Assembly: GCF_011745665.1 (NCBI RefSeq)
Contig: NZ_CP050253.1
Span: forward strand, 1,277,418-1,341,417
DNA length: 64,000 bases
From: Zophobihabitans entericus
GTDB taxonomy: Bacteria; Pseudomonadota; Gammaproteobacteria; Enterobacterales; Orbaceae
Direction: 5' to 3'
Shown here: positions 55,338-64,000 of the stretch, piece by piece
Position numbering within the stretch: the stretch's first letter is position 1
Layout of the letters: every line of letters starts with the position of its first letter
The notes under the pieces: model-generated
What the model saw: only the letters and a program-made list of their open reading frames with translations
Database searches by the model: none
Told to the model about the DNA's origin: nothing
Translations under genes and position numbers: made by a program

Positions 55338-56117
55338 TTAACCTTTATCTTTACCAAATAGACGTCTAAACACACCGTACATTTTTGATGCCAGAGGTAG
55401 TGAGAAGAACATATAAATATAGATACCTAAGATACTGGACAGTAAGTTAGCTGACGCAGCATAGGCGCGAATGGATGATTCCATTTCCGGGTAAAGCGTG
55501 ACAATTGAACCGGTTGAGGCAGCCATCATACTACCACTACCAACACCAGCGCCCATTGCTAAGGCATAAGGGTGAAGGATATCAAGCTGACCGATAAAAG
55601 TGGTTAAGATACTGATCCAGATAGCGCCAAATAATGTACCGCAGATGTACATTGACATAACGCCGCGACCTTCCGGTGAATCCAGTCCATATTTATCGGC
55701 AATAATTGCAATATTTGGTTCACGAGCAACAGAGTAGGTTGCCCCAACAGCTTCACGCCCCATACCAAGAGCAACAGCGATTGGCAGACCAAATAGGATG
55801 GTTCCGAAGAAATGACCGACTTCCTGGAATATTAATGCACCTTTAGCATTAAAAATATGATTTAAGTTTGGACCGATATCGAGTCCTAGTTTTGCAATAA
55901 GTAACATCAAAGAAACGGTCATAACAGTACTGGCACGTTTCATGTTACCTTCGCTAAGAATTTTTAGTTTTGGAATACTAATGATGCCGCCAATAACCAT
56001 AGCAAAGATCATCGGTAATAAAACAATCATTCCAAGTTTAATAATACCAATTAGCTCACAGACAACAACAACTAGTAGAGCGATAATGTGTAGTTTCCAA
56101 TCTTTTAAGATTTCCAT
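55338..56117 (-). CDS. DUF3100-like membrane protein, putative transporter
   Basis: The 259-aa protein has seven or eight helices and glycine-rich loops such as ALGMGREAVGATYSVAREPN and MGAGVGSGSMMAASTGSIV, which look like substrate-binding re-entrant turns of secondary carriers. It resembles proteins labelled DUF3100 that accompany M20 hydrolases; the family name is given from memory and is tentative. First gene of the three-gene operon. Substrate presumably the acyl-amino acid or peptide cut by the M20 enzyme. Confidence 0.6.
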   Translation of the reverse strand: MEILKDWKLHIIALLVVVVCELIGIIKLGMIVLLPMIFAMVIGGIISIPKLKILSEGNMKRASTVMTVSLMLLIAKLGLDIGPNLNHIFNAKGALIFQEVGHFFGTILFGLPIAVALGMGREAVGATYSVAREPNIAIIADKYGLDSPEGRGVMSMYICGTLFGAIWISILTTFIGQLDILHPYALAMGAGVGSGSMMAASTGSIVTLYPEMESSIRAYAASANLLSSILGIYIYMFFSLPLASKMYGVFRRLFGKDKG

Positions 56118-56432
56118 CTGGACACAACCTCGTTTGTGATTAGTTTTATCCGCTAAAACAGGGATAAATTTTTTATTGATTTAGAATATAGAATTTATAA
56201 AGTAGCATTTTTTGTTCAAAACTAATGTCGTAAATATAAAAACATAATCGTTTTCGATCGGCAAATGATATTTTGTAATTATGCTGGTATGAGCATTGTT
56301 GTTACTTATAACTGGTCGAATAATAGACAAATTACAGGCGAAAATAATCCTATTTCTGCGAATTATCTCTAAAAAATAGAACTAAAAAACGAGCCGATTT
56401 AGGTGAATAAATTGCCTGTTCGGTTAAATCAG
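56118..56432. other. Control region upstream of the M20 operon
   Basis: These 315 bp hold no gene. They carry the start of the minus-strand operon and the end of pncA. ATCGTTTTCGAT near 56248 is a short palindrome that could be an operator. Confidence 0.35.
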
Positions 56433-56978
56433 TTAAACAATAGTGGCACCAAGCGTATGTTCAAAGTGGCCTAAAGCCCAGTCATGCCCAATCGGATTAA
56501 AACTGGCAACGGCATTTTTATGAATAACTATCTGATAGCCAAGATTATAAGCATCAACTGCTGTATGCAACACACAGATATCGGTACAAACTCCGGTCAG
56601 ATGCAGTTCCCGAACTCCTCTTTCACGCAAACGTAAATCTAAATCTGTACCACTAAAGGCTGAGTAGTGACGCTTAGCCATCCAGTAGACACTCGGTTTA
56701 GATTGATATTGCTCATAAAGAGTTTTTAGTGAACCGTATAAATCTTGTCCCGGAGTACCAATGATATTATGCGGTGGGAAGAGTCTATTTTCTGGATGAT
56801 AGTTATCTGATGGGTCGTGAGCATCAATAGCAAATACGACAAAATCACCTTGTTCAATAAAGGTTTTAGTTAACGTAACTAGCTCTTTTTCTATCGCTTG
56901 CCCGGCAGCAGCAGTGGTTAGCTTTCCGTCTGTAGCGATAAAATCGTAAGTGTAGTCCAGAGAAATGAGTGCTTTCAT
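56433..56978 (-). CDS. pncA: Nicotinamidase (isochorismatase-family cysteine hydrolase)
   Basis: PncA deamidates nicotinamide to nicotinate for NAD salvage. The 181-aa protein has the catalytic Asp8 (SLDYTYDF), Lys102 (WMAKRHYSAFSGTDL) and Cys131 (LTGVCTDICVLHTA), and metal ligands in AIDAHDPSDNYHPE and LFPPHN. It is strikingly similar to Bacillus subtilis PncA throughout, more than to the enterobacterial enzyme, which may hint at transfer from Firmicutes or simply another subfamily. Single gene, divergent from aspS. Confidence 0.88.
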   Translation of the reverse strand: MKALISLDYTYDFIATDGKLTTAAAGQAIEKELVTLTKTFIEQGDFVVFAIDAHDPSDNYHPENRLFPPHNIIGTPGQDLYGSLKTLYEQYQSKPSVYWMAKRHYSAFSGTDLDLRLRERGVRELHLTGVCTDICVLHTAVDAYNLGYQIVIHKNAVASFNPIGHDWALGHFEHTLGATIV

Positions 56979-57108
56979 ATTTTTCCTTGCGAATAAAATC
57001 GAAAATACCTTGGACGTTAATTATTTATAATAATGCCTTTATATACAAGTCAAATTTCATCTATAATGGTGGCATTTTGCGATATAGGCTTAAAGGATAA
57101 TAATTTTT

Positions 57109-58869
57109 ATGCGTACAATTTATTGTGGTCAGTTAAATGCTTCTCATATTGGTCAGGAAGTCACATTATGTGGTTGGGTGAATAAACGCCGCGATCTGGG
57201 TGGAATGATCTTTATTGATATGCGAGACAGAGAAGGGCTGGTACAGGTCTTTTTTGACCCGGATTATAAAGAAGCGTTTACTTTAGCCTCAGAGTTACGC
57301 AATGAATTCTGTATTCAAATTCAGGGTAAAGTTCGTGCCAGACCAGAAGGCCAGTTAAATAAAGAGATGAAAACAGGTGAAGTTGAAGTACTGGCTACTG
57401 CTCTTACCATCATCAACCGTTCAGAAGTTCTACCACTGGACTTCAATCAAAACAATACTGAAGAGCAACGCCTAAAATATCGTTATATCGATTTACGTCG
57501 TCCGGAAATGACCGCTATTTTTAAAACTCGTGCTCGTGTTACCGCTTTTGTACGTCGTTTTATGGATGAACATGGTTTCTTAGATGTGGAAACGCCGATG
57601 TTAACTAAGGCTACACCAGAAGGTGCGCGTGACTATTTAGTCCCAAGCCGCGTACATAAAGGTGAATTCTATGCGTTGCCACAGTCACCACAATTATTTA
57701 AACAGTTACTGATGATGTCTGGCTTTGACCGCTATTATCAAATTGTTAAGTGCTTCCGTGATGAAGATTTGCGCGCAGATCGTCAGCCAGAGTTTACCCA
57801 AATCGATGTTGAAACTTCTTTTATGACGGCTGAGCAGGTCAGAGAAATTATGGAAGAGCTAATCCGTAAACTTTGGTTGGAAATCAAAGGGGTTGATTTA
57901 GGCACGTATCCGGTGATGACATTTGCTGAAGCAATGCGCCGTTATGGTTCTGATAAACCAGACTTACGTAACCCACTTGAAATTATCGATGTCGCGGATT
58001 TAGTGAAAGATGTTGAATTTAAAGTGTTCTCTGGTCCGGCAAACGATCCAAAAGGTCGTGTAGCACTGCTTTGTGTACCGGGTGGGGCTGAGCTTAGCCG
58101 TAAGCATTTAGATGATTATGCGCAATTTATTACTGTCTATGGAGCGAAAGGTTTAGCATGGATGAAAGTGAATGATCGTGCAGCTGGTCCTGAAGGTGTA
58201 CAAAGTCCGGTAGCTAAATTCTTCTCAGCTGAGCAAATTGAGGCTATTCTTACCCGTGCTAATGCTAAAAATGGTGATATTTTACTGTTTGGTGCAGACA
58301 GCTATAAAGTGGTGAGTGATGCACTTGGTGCGCTGCGTCTGAAAGTCGGTAAAGAGTTAAAAATTACTGATGAAAAGAAATGGGCGCCACTTTGGGTTAT
58401 CGACTTCCCTATGTTTGAAGAAACCGAAGATGGTTTAAGTGCAATGCACCATCCGTTTACGTCACCAAAAGATTTTACTCCAGAACAGCTGAAAGCTAGT
58501 CCGGTAGAAGCCGTAGCCAATGCTTATGATATGGTGATCAATGGTTATGAAGTAGGTGGTGGTTCTGTACGTATTCATCGCAATGAAATGCAACAAACCG
58601 TATTTAGTATTTTAGGCATTAGTGAACAGGATCAACGTGAGAAATTTGGTTTCTTACTTGATGCCTTAAAATATGGTACACCACCACATGCAGGACTTGC
58701 TTTTGGTCTGGATCGTTTGACTATGCTTTTAACAGGTACGGATAATATTCGTGATGTTATTGCGTTCCCAAAAACAACCGCTGCGGCATGTTTATTAACG
58801 GATGCGCCAAGTCCGGCTAATCCGGCTGCTTTACAGGAACTTGGGATTGAGGTTTCTAAAAAAGCATAG
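57109..58869 (+). CDS. aspS: Aspartyl-tRNA synthetase
   Basis: The 586-aa class IIb enzyme has an N-terminal OB-fold anticodon-binding domain ([26 protein letters not shown]), the motif 2 region [20 protein letters not shown], a bacterial insertion domain (about residues 290-420) and motif 3 [29 protein letters not shown] marks the bacterial type. The gene is alone with a good terminator; TATAAT at 57061-57066 is a plausible -10 box. Confidence 0.96.
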   Translation: MRTIYCGQLNASHIGQEVTLCGWVNKRRDLGGMIFIDMRDREGLVQVFFDPDYKEAFTLASELRNEFCIQIQGKVRARPEGQLNKEMKTGEVEVLATALTIINRSEVLPLDFNQNNTEEQRLKYRYIDLRRPEMTAIFKTRARVTAFVRRFMDEHGFLDVETPMLTKATPEGARDYLVPSRVHKGEFYALPQSPQLFKQLLMMSGFDRYYQIVKCFRDEDLRADRQPEFTQIDVETSFMTAEQVREIMEELIRKLWLEIKGVDLGTYPVMTFAEAMRRYGSDKPDLRNPLEIIDVADLVKDVEFKVFSGPANDPKGRVALLCVPGGAELSRKHLDDYAQFITVYGAKGLAWMKVNDRAAGPEGVQSPVAKFFSAEQIEAILTRANAKNGDILLFGADSYKVVSDALGALRLKVGKELKITDEKKWAPLWVIDFPMFEETEDGLSAMHHPFTSPKDFTPEQLKASPVEAVANAYDMVINGYEVGGGSVRIHRNEMQQTVFSILGISEQDQREKFGFLLDALKYGTPPHAGLAFGLDRLTMLLTGTDNIRDVIAFPKTTAAACLLTDAPSPANPAALQELGIEVSKKA

Positions 58870-58898
58870 TCTTTAAGATTAAACCTTTTTATATTTTG

Positions 58899-58937
58899 AT
58901 AATCCCGCAGTTTAAATAAAATTGCGGGATTATTTTT
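58899..58937 (+). terminator. aspS terminator
   Basis: ATAATCCCGCA (58899-58909) pairs perfectly with TGCGGGATTAT (58923-58933), followed by TTTTA. Confidence 0.85.
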
Positions 58938-58995
58938 ATCTGTCATTTTGCTTTAAATATGATCTTATTACTCTTTTTATTCAGGATAGATTGAT

Positions 58996-59478
58996 ATGAA
59001 CTACAAAAAGCCGGAATCAGTACTGGTAGTGATTTTTACACAGCGTGAGCAACAAGTTTTGATGTTGCAGCGTTTAGACGATTTATCATTCTGGCAATCA
59101 GTGACGGGTAGTCTGGAAGATGGGGAAACACCTTATCAAACGGCAATTCGTGAAGTAAAAGAAGAAACGGGTATTGATATTACAGGTCAGCAATTAACAT
59201 TGATTGATGCAAAGCACGTCGTTGAGTTTGAGATTTTTCCGCAGTTTTTACACCGCTATGCACCCGGCGTTACAGCTAATAAAGAACACTGGTTCTATTT
59301 ACCGTTACCAGAGAAATGCCAAATTACCTTAACCGAACACAAAGCCTGCCAATGGTTAAATTATAAAGAAGCGGCCGATCTAACAAAGTCATGGAATAAT
59401 CGTGAGGCGATTTTACAACTTAGCAAAAACAGATTGAGCGAATTTGTACCTAAAATGAGCGGGTTTGAATCTATATAA
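58996..59478 (+). CDS. nudB: Dihydroneopterin triphosphate pyrophosphatase NudB
   Basis: NudB removes pyrophosphate from dihydroneopterin triphosphate in folate synthesis. The 160-aa protein starts YKKPESVLVVIFT and has the Nudix box GSLEDGETPYQTAIREVKEETGI (residues 38-60) and KEHWFYLPLP plus HKACQWLNYKEAADL as in E. coli NudB. The position after aspS is the same as in E. coli. Confidence 0.93.
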   Translation: MNYKKPESVLVVIFTQREQQVLMLQRLDDLSFWQSVTGSLEDGETPYQTAIREVKEETGIDITGQQLTLIDAKHVVEFEIFPQFLHRYAPGVTANKEHWFYLPLPEKCQITLTEHKACQWLNYKEAADLTKSWNNREAILQLSKNRLSEFVPKMSGFESI

Positions 59479-59521
59479 ATAAAAAATATTGGCATAATCA
59501 TGGCTCTTTTACAGGAGTCTT

Positions 59522-60067
59522 ATGATGAAAAAATATTTACTATTAACCTTATCTTTCTTAAGTTTTTATTCTTTTTCCCAAACCAAGGATTTTTCCTTAT
59601 CCAGCCCGGATTTGGATAAAAATGGTTTTACCAACAGATATATTGCAGATGTTTTTGGCTGTGAAGGTGAGAATATTTCACCTGAACTGACCTGGAAAAA
59701 TATTCCGGCAGGAACAAAAAGTTTAGCCATGACAATGTACGATCCTGATGCTCCAACAGGTTCTGGTTGGTGGCACTGGGCAGTGGCAAACATTCCTGTC
59801 GGTACTCACTCTTTAGTACAAAATGCTGGCAATCAAACTGATTTATTACCGGGTGGGGCAGTAACAATTCGTAACGATTATGGCTATAATACTTATGGTG
59901 GACCTTGCCCTCCGGTGGGACGTACGCATAAATATCAATTTACAATTTATGCCTTAAGTATTGATAATATTCCGGTATCTGAAACATCAAGTGCGGCATA
60001 TATTGGCTTTATGGTGAATCAGTTTGCGATTGATAAAGCGCAAGTGACATATACTTATGGTCGCTAA
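59522..60067 (+). CDS. Secreted YbhB/YbcL-type PEBP (Raf kinase inhibitor-like) protein
   Basis: The 181-aa protein has a signal peptide ending YSFSQ and the bacterial phosphatidylethanolamine-binding protein fold: NISPELTWKNIPAGTKSLAMTMYDPDAPTGSGWWHWAVANIP, RNDYGYNTYGGPCPPVGRTHKYQFTIYAL. The DPDAP and GGPCPP ligand-pocket motifs are intact. Function of bacterial PEBPs is poorly known; E. coli YbcL modulates host neutrophils in uropathogens. ATGs at 59522 and 59525 are both possible. It may be co-transcribed with the AraC gene 37 bp downstream. Confidence 0.88.
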   Translation: MMKKYLLLTLSFLSFYSFSQTKDFSLSSPDLDKNGFTNRYIADVFGCEGENISPELTWKNIPAGTKSLAMTMYDPDAPTGSGWWHWAVANIPVGTHSLVQNAGNQTDLLPGGAVTIRNDYGYNTYGGPCPPVGRTHKYQFTIYALSIDNIPVSETSSAAYIGFMVNQFAIDKAQVTYTYGR

Positions 60068-60104
60068 TTGTTAGCAAATCAGAAAATCTTAAGAGGAGAG
60101 TCGT

Positions 60105-60971
60105 GTGATTAGTCAAAAATATAAGATTACATTAAAATCTCCTCAGTCATTTTATCACCACGCTGATATTGGTACTTATGCTCACATTACTCAGCGCTGT
60201 GATAAAACATTAGAACAAATGGTTTGTGTTGCTCCCATGCTTGTTTATGTCACAGAAGGGCAAAAAAGTATCATTCTTCCTGATGAAGTGATTACTTTAG
60301 AATCTGGTCAGATAGTGATTATTCCGGCTAATCAGCGTTTTGCTATGATCAATCACTCGCGTTTTTCAAACCATAAACAAGCGGGCCAATATAAGGCTTG
60401 TATGATTAGCTGGCAACCTAAGTCTTTGCAGCAATTTGAGATGGCTCATCCGGTGACGCCACTGACTTCGGTGAAAGTATTACCCCATCCGGCAAAATCA
60501 TTTTTACATTCACTACAAAATTTATCTGACCTGTTTTCTGACTCAGAGAACTTACCAGATACAATCATTTCTCATCGCTTTGAAGAGATTTTACTATGGC
60601 TTATGTCACAAGGGATTGGTCTGTCAAATACAGCTGACGCTCAGCTCAGTCTGCGGGTTCGGCAGTTTCTGCTTTCTGCTCCGGATAAGAAATGGAGTTC
60701 TAAAGAGGTTGCTGATGAAATGGCGATGAGTGAGGCGACTATGCGCCGTCATCTGTCAGCAGAAAATACCTCATTAACAGAGCTAATTACTGATATCCGA
60801 ATGAATCATGGGCTCATGTTATTACAAACGACTCAGTGGCCAGTTCAGTTAATTGCACTAGAAACAGGGTATGATTCAGGTTCCCGCTTCTCGATACGAT
60901 TTAAAGAGCGCTTTGGATTTTCTCCTGGTGAAATCAGAGGAAAATCAGTAACAAAAAATGCTTTGTCATAA
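60105..60971 (+). CDS. AraC-family transcriptional regulator
   Basis: The 288-aa protein starts with GTG 60105 after AAGAGGAGAG. The N-terminal half is a cupin-like sensor (LVYVTEGQKSIILPDEVITLESGQIVIIPANQRF). The C-terminal half holds two helix-turn-helix units: WSSKEVADEMAMSEATMRRHLSAEN and PVQLIALETGYDSGSRFSIRFKERFGFSPGEIR. The sensor domain resembles AraC_N-type regulators; the ligand is unknown. It stands between the PEBP gene and the phosphatase and could control either. Confidence 0.86.
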   Translation: MISQKYKITLKSPQSFYHHADIGTYAHITQRCDKTLEQMVCVAPMLVYVTEGQKSIILPDEVITLESGQIVIIPANQRFAMINHSRFSNHKQAGQYKACMISWQPKSLQQFEMAHPVTPLTSVKVLPHPAKSFLHSLQNLSDLFSDSENLPDTIISHRFEEILLWLMSQGIGLSNTADAQLSLRVRQFLLSAPDKKWSSKEVADEMAMSEATMRRHLSAENTSLTELITDIRMNHGLMLLQTTQWPVQLIALETGYDSGSRFSIRFKERFGFSPGEIRGKSVTKNALS

Positions 60972-61188
60972 TATATGAATATTTAAACTGACCTGTTCAG
61001 ACTAATTTTGTGATGTAAGTCTCATTTTTTAAGCCATCAAAACTATACACTCCATTAATCTGCATATTTTATTTAACAAATAAAGTTAATGATAAGGTTA
61101 ATTTATTGTTTTATTTGTTAATTTATTGGACTTATTAGAAGTTTTTAAAGTGGATTTTTAGCTGATGATATAAACATTTGGAGGTTTT

Positions 61189-62445
61189 ATGCGGAAGTTT
61201 AAATATAGTGCTTTGTTGGCTTTACCATTGGTATTTTCGTGCGTAGCAGAAGCAGCGGAAAATGCTAATAACTACACACTGGAACAGGTTGTAGTATTCA
61301 GCCGCCATGGCTTAAGAGCACCCCTTGCCAGCCCTAGTAGTGCGCTAGGTAAAGTAACACCAAATGAGTGGCCACAGTGGGATACACCAAGCAGTTATTT
61401 AACTACCAGAGGTGGCGCGCTTGAAGCCTACTTTGGTCACTATTTTAGTGAGTGGCTAGTTGATACCAAGCTGCTTCAGGCGGATGTTTGTCCTACAGAA
61501 AAAGATGTATACTTCTATGCCAATAGTTTGCAAAGAACTATTGCCACAGCACAATATTTTAGTGTTGGTGCCTTCCCGGGTTGTATCGTACCTGTTTATC
61601 ACAAAGAAAAACTAGGCACAATGGATGCTACTTTTAATCCAATTATTCGTAATGACACACCTGAATTTAAGCAAAAAGCGATTGATTCTATCAATGCGGC
61701 GGCAGGACCAGGTGGTGTGATTGGTTTAAATGAAAGACTTAAACCAATTTATGAAGATATGTCTAAAGTGATCAACTATGGTAAGTCAGCAACGTGTACT
61801 GTTGATAAACAATGTGATTTTTTAGCACAACCAACGACAATTAATATTACTGCAAGTCAGGAACCAGGGATTTCTGGTCCGCTTCGTACCGGGACATCCG
61901 TCGCCGATGCCTTTATTTTACAATATTATGAAGGTTCGCCACTGAGTGACGTCGCCTGGGGTCAAATCAAAAATAATGAACAGTTTGAAAAACTGGTGTC
62001 TATTAAAGAGTACTACAATACAGTGAATTTTAGTGCGCCCGTCGTGGCTAAAGAGGTCTCTACTAATTTAATCAACTATATTCACTCTGTGTTTGATAAT
62101 AAAGATGCGGCTAAATTCACTTTCTTAGTAGGTCATGACTCAAATGTTGCTTCAATGTTTGCTACTTTAGGTGTGAAACCATACAACCTACCTAACCAGT
62201 TCGAAACTACACCAATTGGTGGTAAGATTCTGTTTGAACGCTGGAAAGATAATACAACTGGTGAACAACTGTTAAAAATTGAGTACGTTTATCAATCTAC
62301 TGATCAGTTGCGTAAACTTGAACAGCTAAATCGTGAAAATCCACCGCAACGTGTGGTGCTTGAACTTGCTTCATGCCCAATTAATGCAATGGGATATTGT
62401 TCATTTGATAAATTTGAAAATCTACTTAATGAATTAGCCAAATAA
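61189..62445 (+). CDS. agp: Periplasmic histidine acid phosphatase, Agp (glucose-1-phosphatase)-like
   Basis: The 418-aa protein has a signal peptide (cleavage near VAEAAE) and the histidine phosphatase motif FSRHGLRAPL (nucleophile His40), TPNEWPQWDTPSSYLTTRGGALEAYFGHY as in Agp, and the proton-donor HD in VGHDSNVASM. Similarity to E. coli Agp is greater than to the phytase AppA, but the first motif reads RHGLRAP as in AppA and not RHNLRAP, so phytase-like breadth is possible. It would release phosphate and glucose in the periplasm. A terminator follows. Confidence 0.88.
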   Translation: MRKFKYSALLALPLVFSCVAEAAENANNYTLEQVVVFSRHGLRAPLASPSSALGKVTPNEWPQWDTPSSYLTTRGGALEAYFGHYFSEWLVDTKLLQADVCPTEKDVYFYANSLQRTIATAQYFSVGAFPGCIVPVYHKEKLGTMDATFNPIIRNDTPEFKQKAIDSINAAAGPGGVIGLNERLKPIYEDMSKVINYGKSATCTVDKQCDFLAQPTTINITASQEPGISGPLRTGTSVADAFILQYYEGSPLSDVAWGQIKNNEQFEKLVSIKEYYNTVNFSAPVVAKEVSTNLINYIHSVFDNKDAAKFTFLVGHDSNVASMFATLGVKPYNLPNQFETTPIGGKILFERWKDNTTGEQLLKIEYVYQSTDQLRKLEQLNRENPPQRVVLELASCPINAMGYCSFDKFENLLNELAK

Positions 62446-62482
62446 TTTATTCGTTAAACCGAATTTAGTGTATTTCTTTAAG

Positions 62483-62517
62483 CTCCTTTTGTTAACTTAA
62501 GACAGAAGGAGTTTTTT
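62483..62517 (+). terminator. Terminator after the agp-like gene
   Basis: CTCCTT (62483-62488) pairs with AAGGAG (62506-62511), extended by TGT/ACA, followed by TTTTTTG. Confidence 0.75.
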
Positions 62518-62682
62518 GTTATATGGCAGATTATGGTGTGGCGATAATTTTTACTGAAATAGATTCACTTCCTTTATTCGAATAATGAAATTGCAATTCA
62601 AATCTGCTAGAATGGCGCGTTTTCAATATATTTAGTATATTTACTTCAAGAAATATAAGTAACAAGTAACTGGAGATTTTTT

Positions 62683-63429
62683 ATGGCAGGTCATAGTAAG
62701 TGGGCCAATACGAAGCACCGTAAAGCGGCGCAAGATGCAAAACGTGGCAAAATTTTTACCAAAATTATTCGTGAATTAGTAACTGCGGCAAAAATTGGCG
62801 GTGGCGATCCTGCATCAAATCCAAGGTTGCGTGCTGCTATGGACAAAGCATTATCTAATAACATGACTCGCGATACCATGAACCGTGCAGTTGCACGTGG
62901 TGTGGGTGGTGAAGATGATAGCAACATGGAAACTATCATTTATGAAGGCTACGGTCCGGGCGGTACAGCTGTTATGGTTGAATGTTTAAGTGATAACCGT
63001 AATCGTACCGTATCAGAAGTACGTCATGCATTTACTAAAACAGGCGGTAACTTAGGTACTGATGGTTCAGTTTCTTATCTGTTCTCTAAAAAAGGTGTCA
63101 TTTCTTACCCAACTGGTACAAATGAAGATACTGTGATGGAAGCTGCGCTTGAAGCTGGTGCTGATGACGTTGTGACTTATGATGATGGTGCAATTGATGT
63201 ATTTACTTCACCAGAAGCGTTTGGCGAAGTTAAAGATGCACTGGACGGGGCAGGTTTAGTTTCTGAATCGGCTGAAGTTTCACTTATTCCAGCAACTAAA
63301 GTTGATCTGGATATTGAATCAGCACCAAAATTATTACGTCTGATTGATATGCTTGAAGATTGTGATGATGTTCAGGAGGTTTACCACAATGGTGAAGTTT
63401 CTGACGAGGTTGCAGCAACACTGGAATGA
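62683..63429 (+). CDS. yebC: YebC/PmpR family regulatory protein
   Basis: The 248-aa protein starts [32 protein letters not shown] and contains [37 protein letters not shown] and [15 protein letters not shown], the conserved track of YebC. Family members are DNA-binding regulators or, as shown for some, ribosome-associated factors that relieve stalling. It overlaps ruvC by four bases (ATGA), the usual yebC-ruvC arrangement. Confidence 0.94.
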   Translation: MAGHSKWANTKHRKAAQDAKRGKIFTKIIRELVTAAKIGGGDPASNPRLRAAMDKALSNNMTRDTMNRAVARGVGGEDDSNMETIIYEGYGPGGTAVMVECLSDNRNRTVSEVRHAFTKTGGNLGTDGSVSYLFSKKGVISYPTGTNEDTVMEAALEAGADDVVTYDDGAIDVFTSPEAFGEVKDALDGAGLVSESAEVSLIPATKVDLDIESAPKLLRLIDMLEDCDDVQEVYHNGEVSDEVAATLE

Positions 63430-63971
63430 CAATCATTTTAGGTATTGACCCAGGTTCCCGTTTGACGGGATACGGGGTCATTCGTCACACCGGACGTAAA
63501 TTAGAGTATTTAGGCAGTGGTTGTATTAAAACCGCTGTTGATGATTTACCTACGCGCCTGAAGCGAATTTATGCTGGGGTGACTGAAATTATTTTACAAT
63601 TTCAACCTGATGAGTTTGCCATTGAACAGGTATTTATGGCGCGTAACGCTGATTCAGCTCTAAAACTTGGACAGGCGAGAGGGGCGGCGATCGTTGCTGC
63701 GGTAAATCAGGATTTACCTATTTTTGAGTATGCTGCGCGTCAGGTGAAACAGAGCGTGGTTGGAACAGGGGCGGCAGATAAGTCTCAGGTTCAGCATATG
63801 GTAAAAACACTGTTAAAGTTACCCGCCAGCCCGCAAGCCGATGCGGCTGATGCGTTGGCAATTGCTATCACCCACACGCATATGAGTCAAAATTTAGTGA
63901 AGATGAGTGAAAATCGTTTGGCGTTAGCCCGTAAACGAATTATTGATGAGTCACAATATAGTAAGAAATAG
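63426..63971 (+). CDS. ruvC: Holliday junction resolvase RuvC
   Basis: RuvC cuts Holliday junctions with RuvAB. The 181-aa protein has the catalytic acids in [15 protein letters not shown] (Asp8), [11 protein letters not shown] and the paired aspartates of [15 protein letters not shown]. The start overlaps the yebC stop. The next gene begins ten bases after its stop. Confidence 0.95.
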   Translation: MTIILGIDPGSRLTGYGVIRHTGRKLEYLGSGCIKTAVDDLPTRLKRIYAGVTEIILQFQPDEFAIEQVFMARNADSALKLGQARGAAIVAAVNQDLPIFEYAARQVKQSVVGTGAADKSQVQHMVKTLLKLPASPQADAADALAIAITHTHMSQNLVKMSENRLALARKRIIDESQYSKK

Positions 63972-63980
63972 AGGTAATTT

Positions 63981-64000
63981 ATGACTGGTTATAATGATCT
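63981..64000 (+). CDS. First codons of a gene cut by the window edge
   Basis: ATG at 63981 follows AGAGGTAATTT, a good ribosome binding site, and opens MTGYNDL. RuvA usually begins MIGR, so this is probably not ruvA. Too little is visible for identification. Confidence 0.4.

Noticed and set aside
61009-61024. CRP-like box TGTGATGTAAGTCTCA upstream of the agp-like gene
   Set aside because: The second half site has a mismatch and it lies 165 bp from the start codon; too weak to annotate.

Overview
The window reads as a continuous, AT-rich gammaproteobacterial chromosome segment. Several gene orders match the enterobacterial pattern: hemC-hemD-hemX-hemY, mnmA-hflD-purB, zapC facing ycbX, yebC-ruvC, and xylA-xylB with xylR. 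The strong AT bias, the very AT-rich intergenic DNA, a CRISPR repeat of type I-F form and sugar-use genes suggest an Orbaceae-like host-associated organism (Gilliamella or a relative). That placement is inference. I see no rRNA or tRNA gene and no complete IS element.

Layout. 1-5802: tail of an acetyltransferase, a cystine-type amino-acid ABC transporter with a downstream MmgE/PrpD enzyme, then moeB-dusC. 6068-6275: a cas-less four-repeat I-F CRISPR mini-array. 6322-9385 (minus): a 3-hydroxybutyrate oligomer hydrolase-like protein behind an ilvY-type regulator that lacks its usual ilvC partner. 9386-10178: very AT-rich leader. 10179-22120: a two-gene surface locus, an outer-membrane beta-barrel protein translationally coupled to a giant protein of about 19 SdrD_B-like units ending in a DUF11 domain. 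The 3' parts of both genes are clearly more GC-rich than their 5' parts. 22511-22838: a decayed HxlR-family regulator. 22938-25579 (minus): a C-S lyase/aminotransferase and an NhaC-type antiporter. 25580-31297: xylose genes xylA, xylB, xylR and galM, with two excellent CRP boxes upstream. 31403-36026: a YjgN-like membrane protein, an unusual 294-bp cluster of 11 GATC sites next to an almost pure A+T block, zapC, ycbX and azlCD. 36162-38433: gdhA and a 900-bp intergenic region with two families of palindromic direct repeats. 38434-45830 (minus): hemCDXY (hemY about 100 residues short), purB, hflD, mnmA. 46067-47307: an isolated S24 repressor/Ner-like divergent pair, like a Mu-type phage switch, flanked by inverted repeats. 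47430-53466: a thioredoxin, tpiA, zapB, a DUF2868/DUF3482 GTPase pair, an NlpC/P60 lipoprotein and a methyltransferase. 53533-56978 (minus): an M20 hydrolase with two membrane proteins, and pncA. 57109-64000: aspS, nudB, a PEBP-family protein, an AraC regulator, an Agp-like acid phosphatase, yebC, ruvC and the first bases of another gene.

How the genes work together. Most of the window is housekeeping: tetrapyrrole synthesis, purine synthesis, tRNA modification, cell division, recombination. Accessory functions centre on nutrient capture (cystine import, xylose isomerisation and phosphorylation, sugar epimerisation, phosphate release) and on surface display. The most promising little-described systems are the split barrel/giant-repeat surface pair with its mosaic base composition, the GATC cluster upstream of zapC, and the domesticated phage-type switch. 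All functional claims rest on reading motifs and recalled family resemblance, with no database search.
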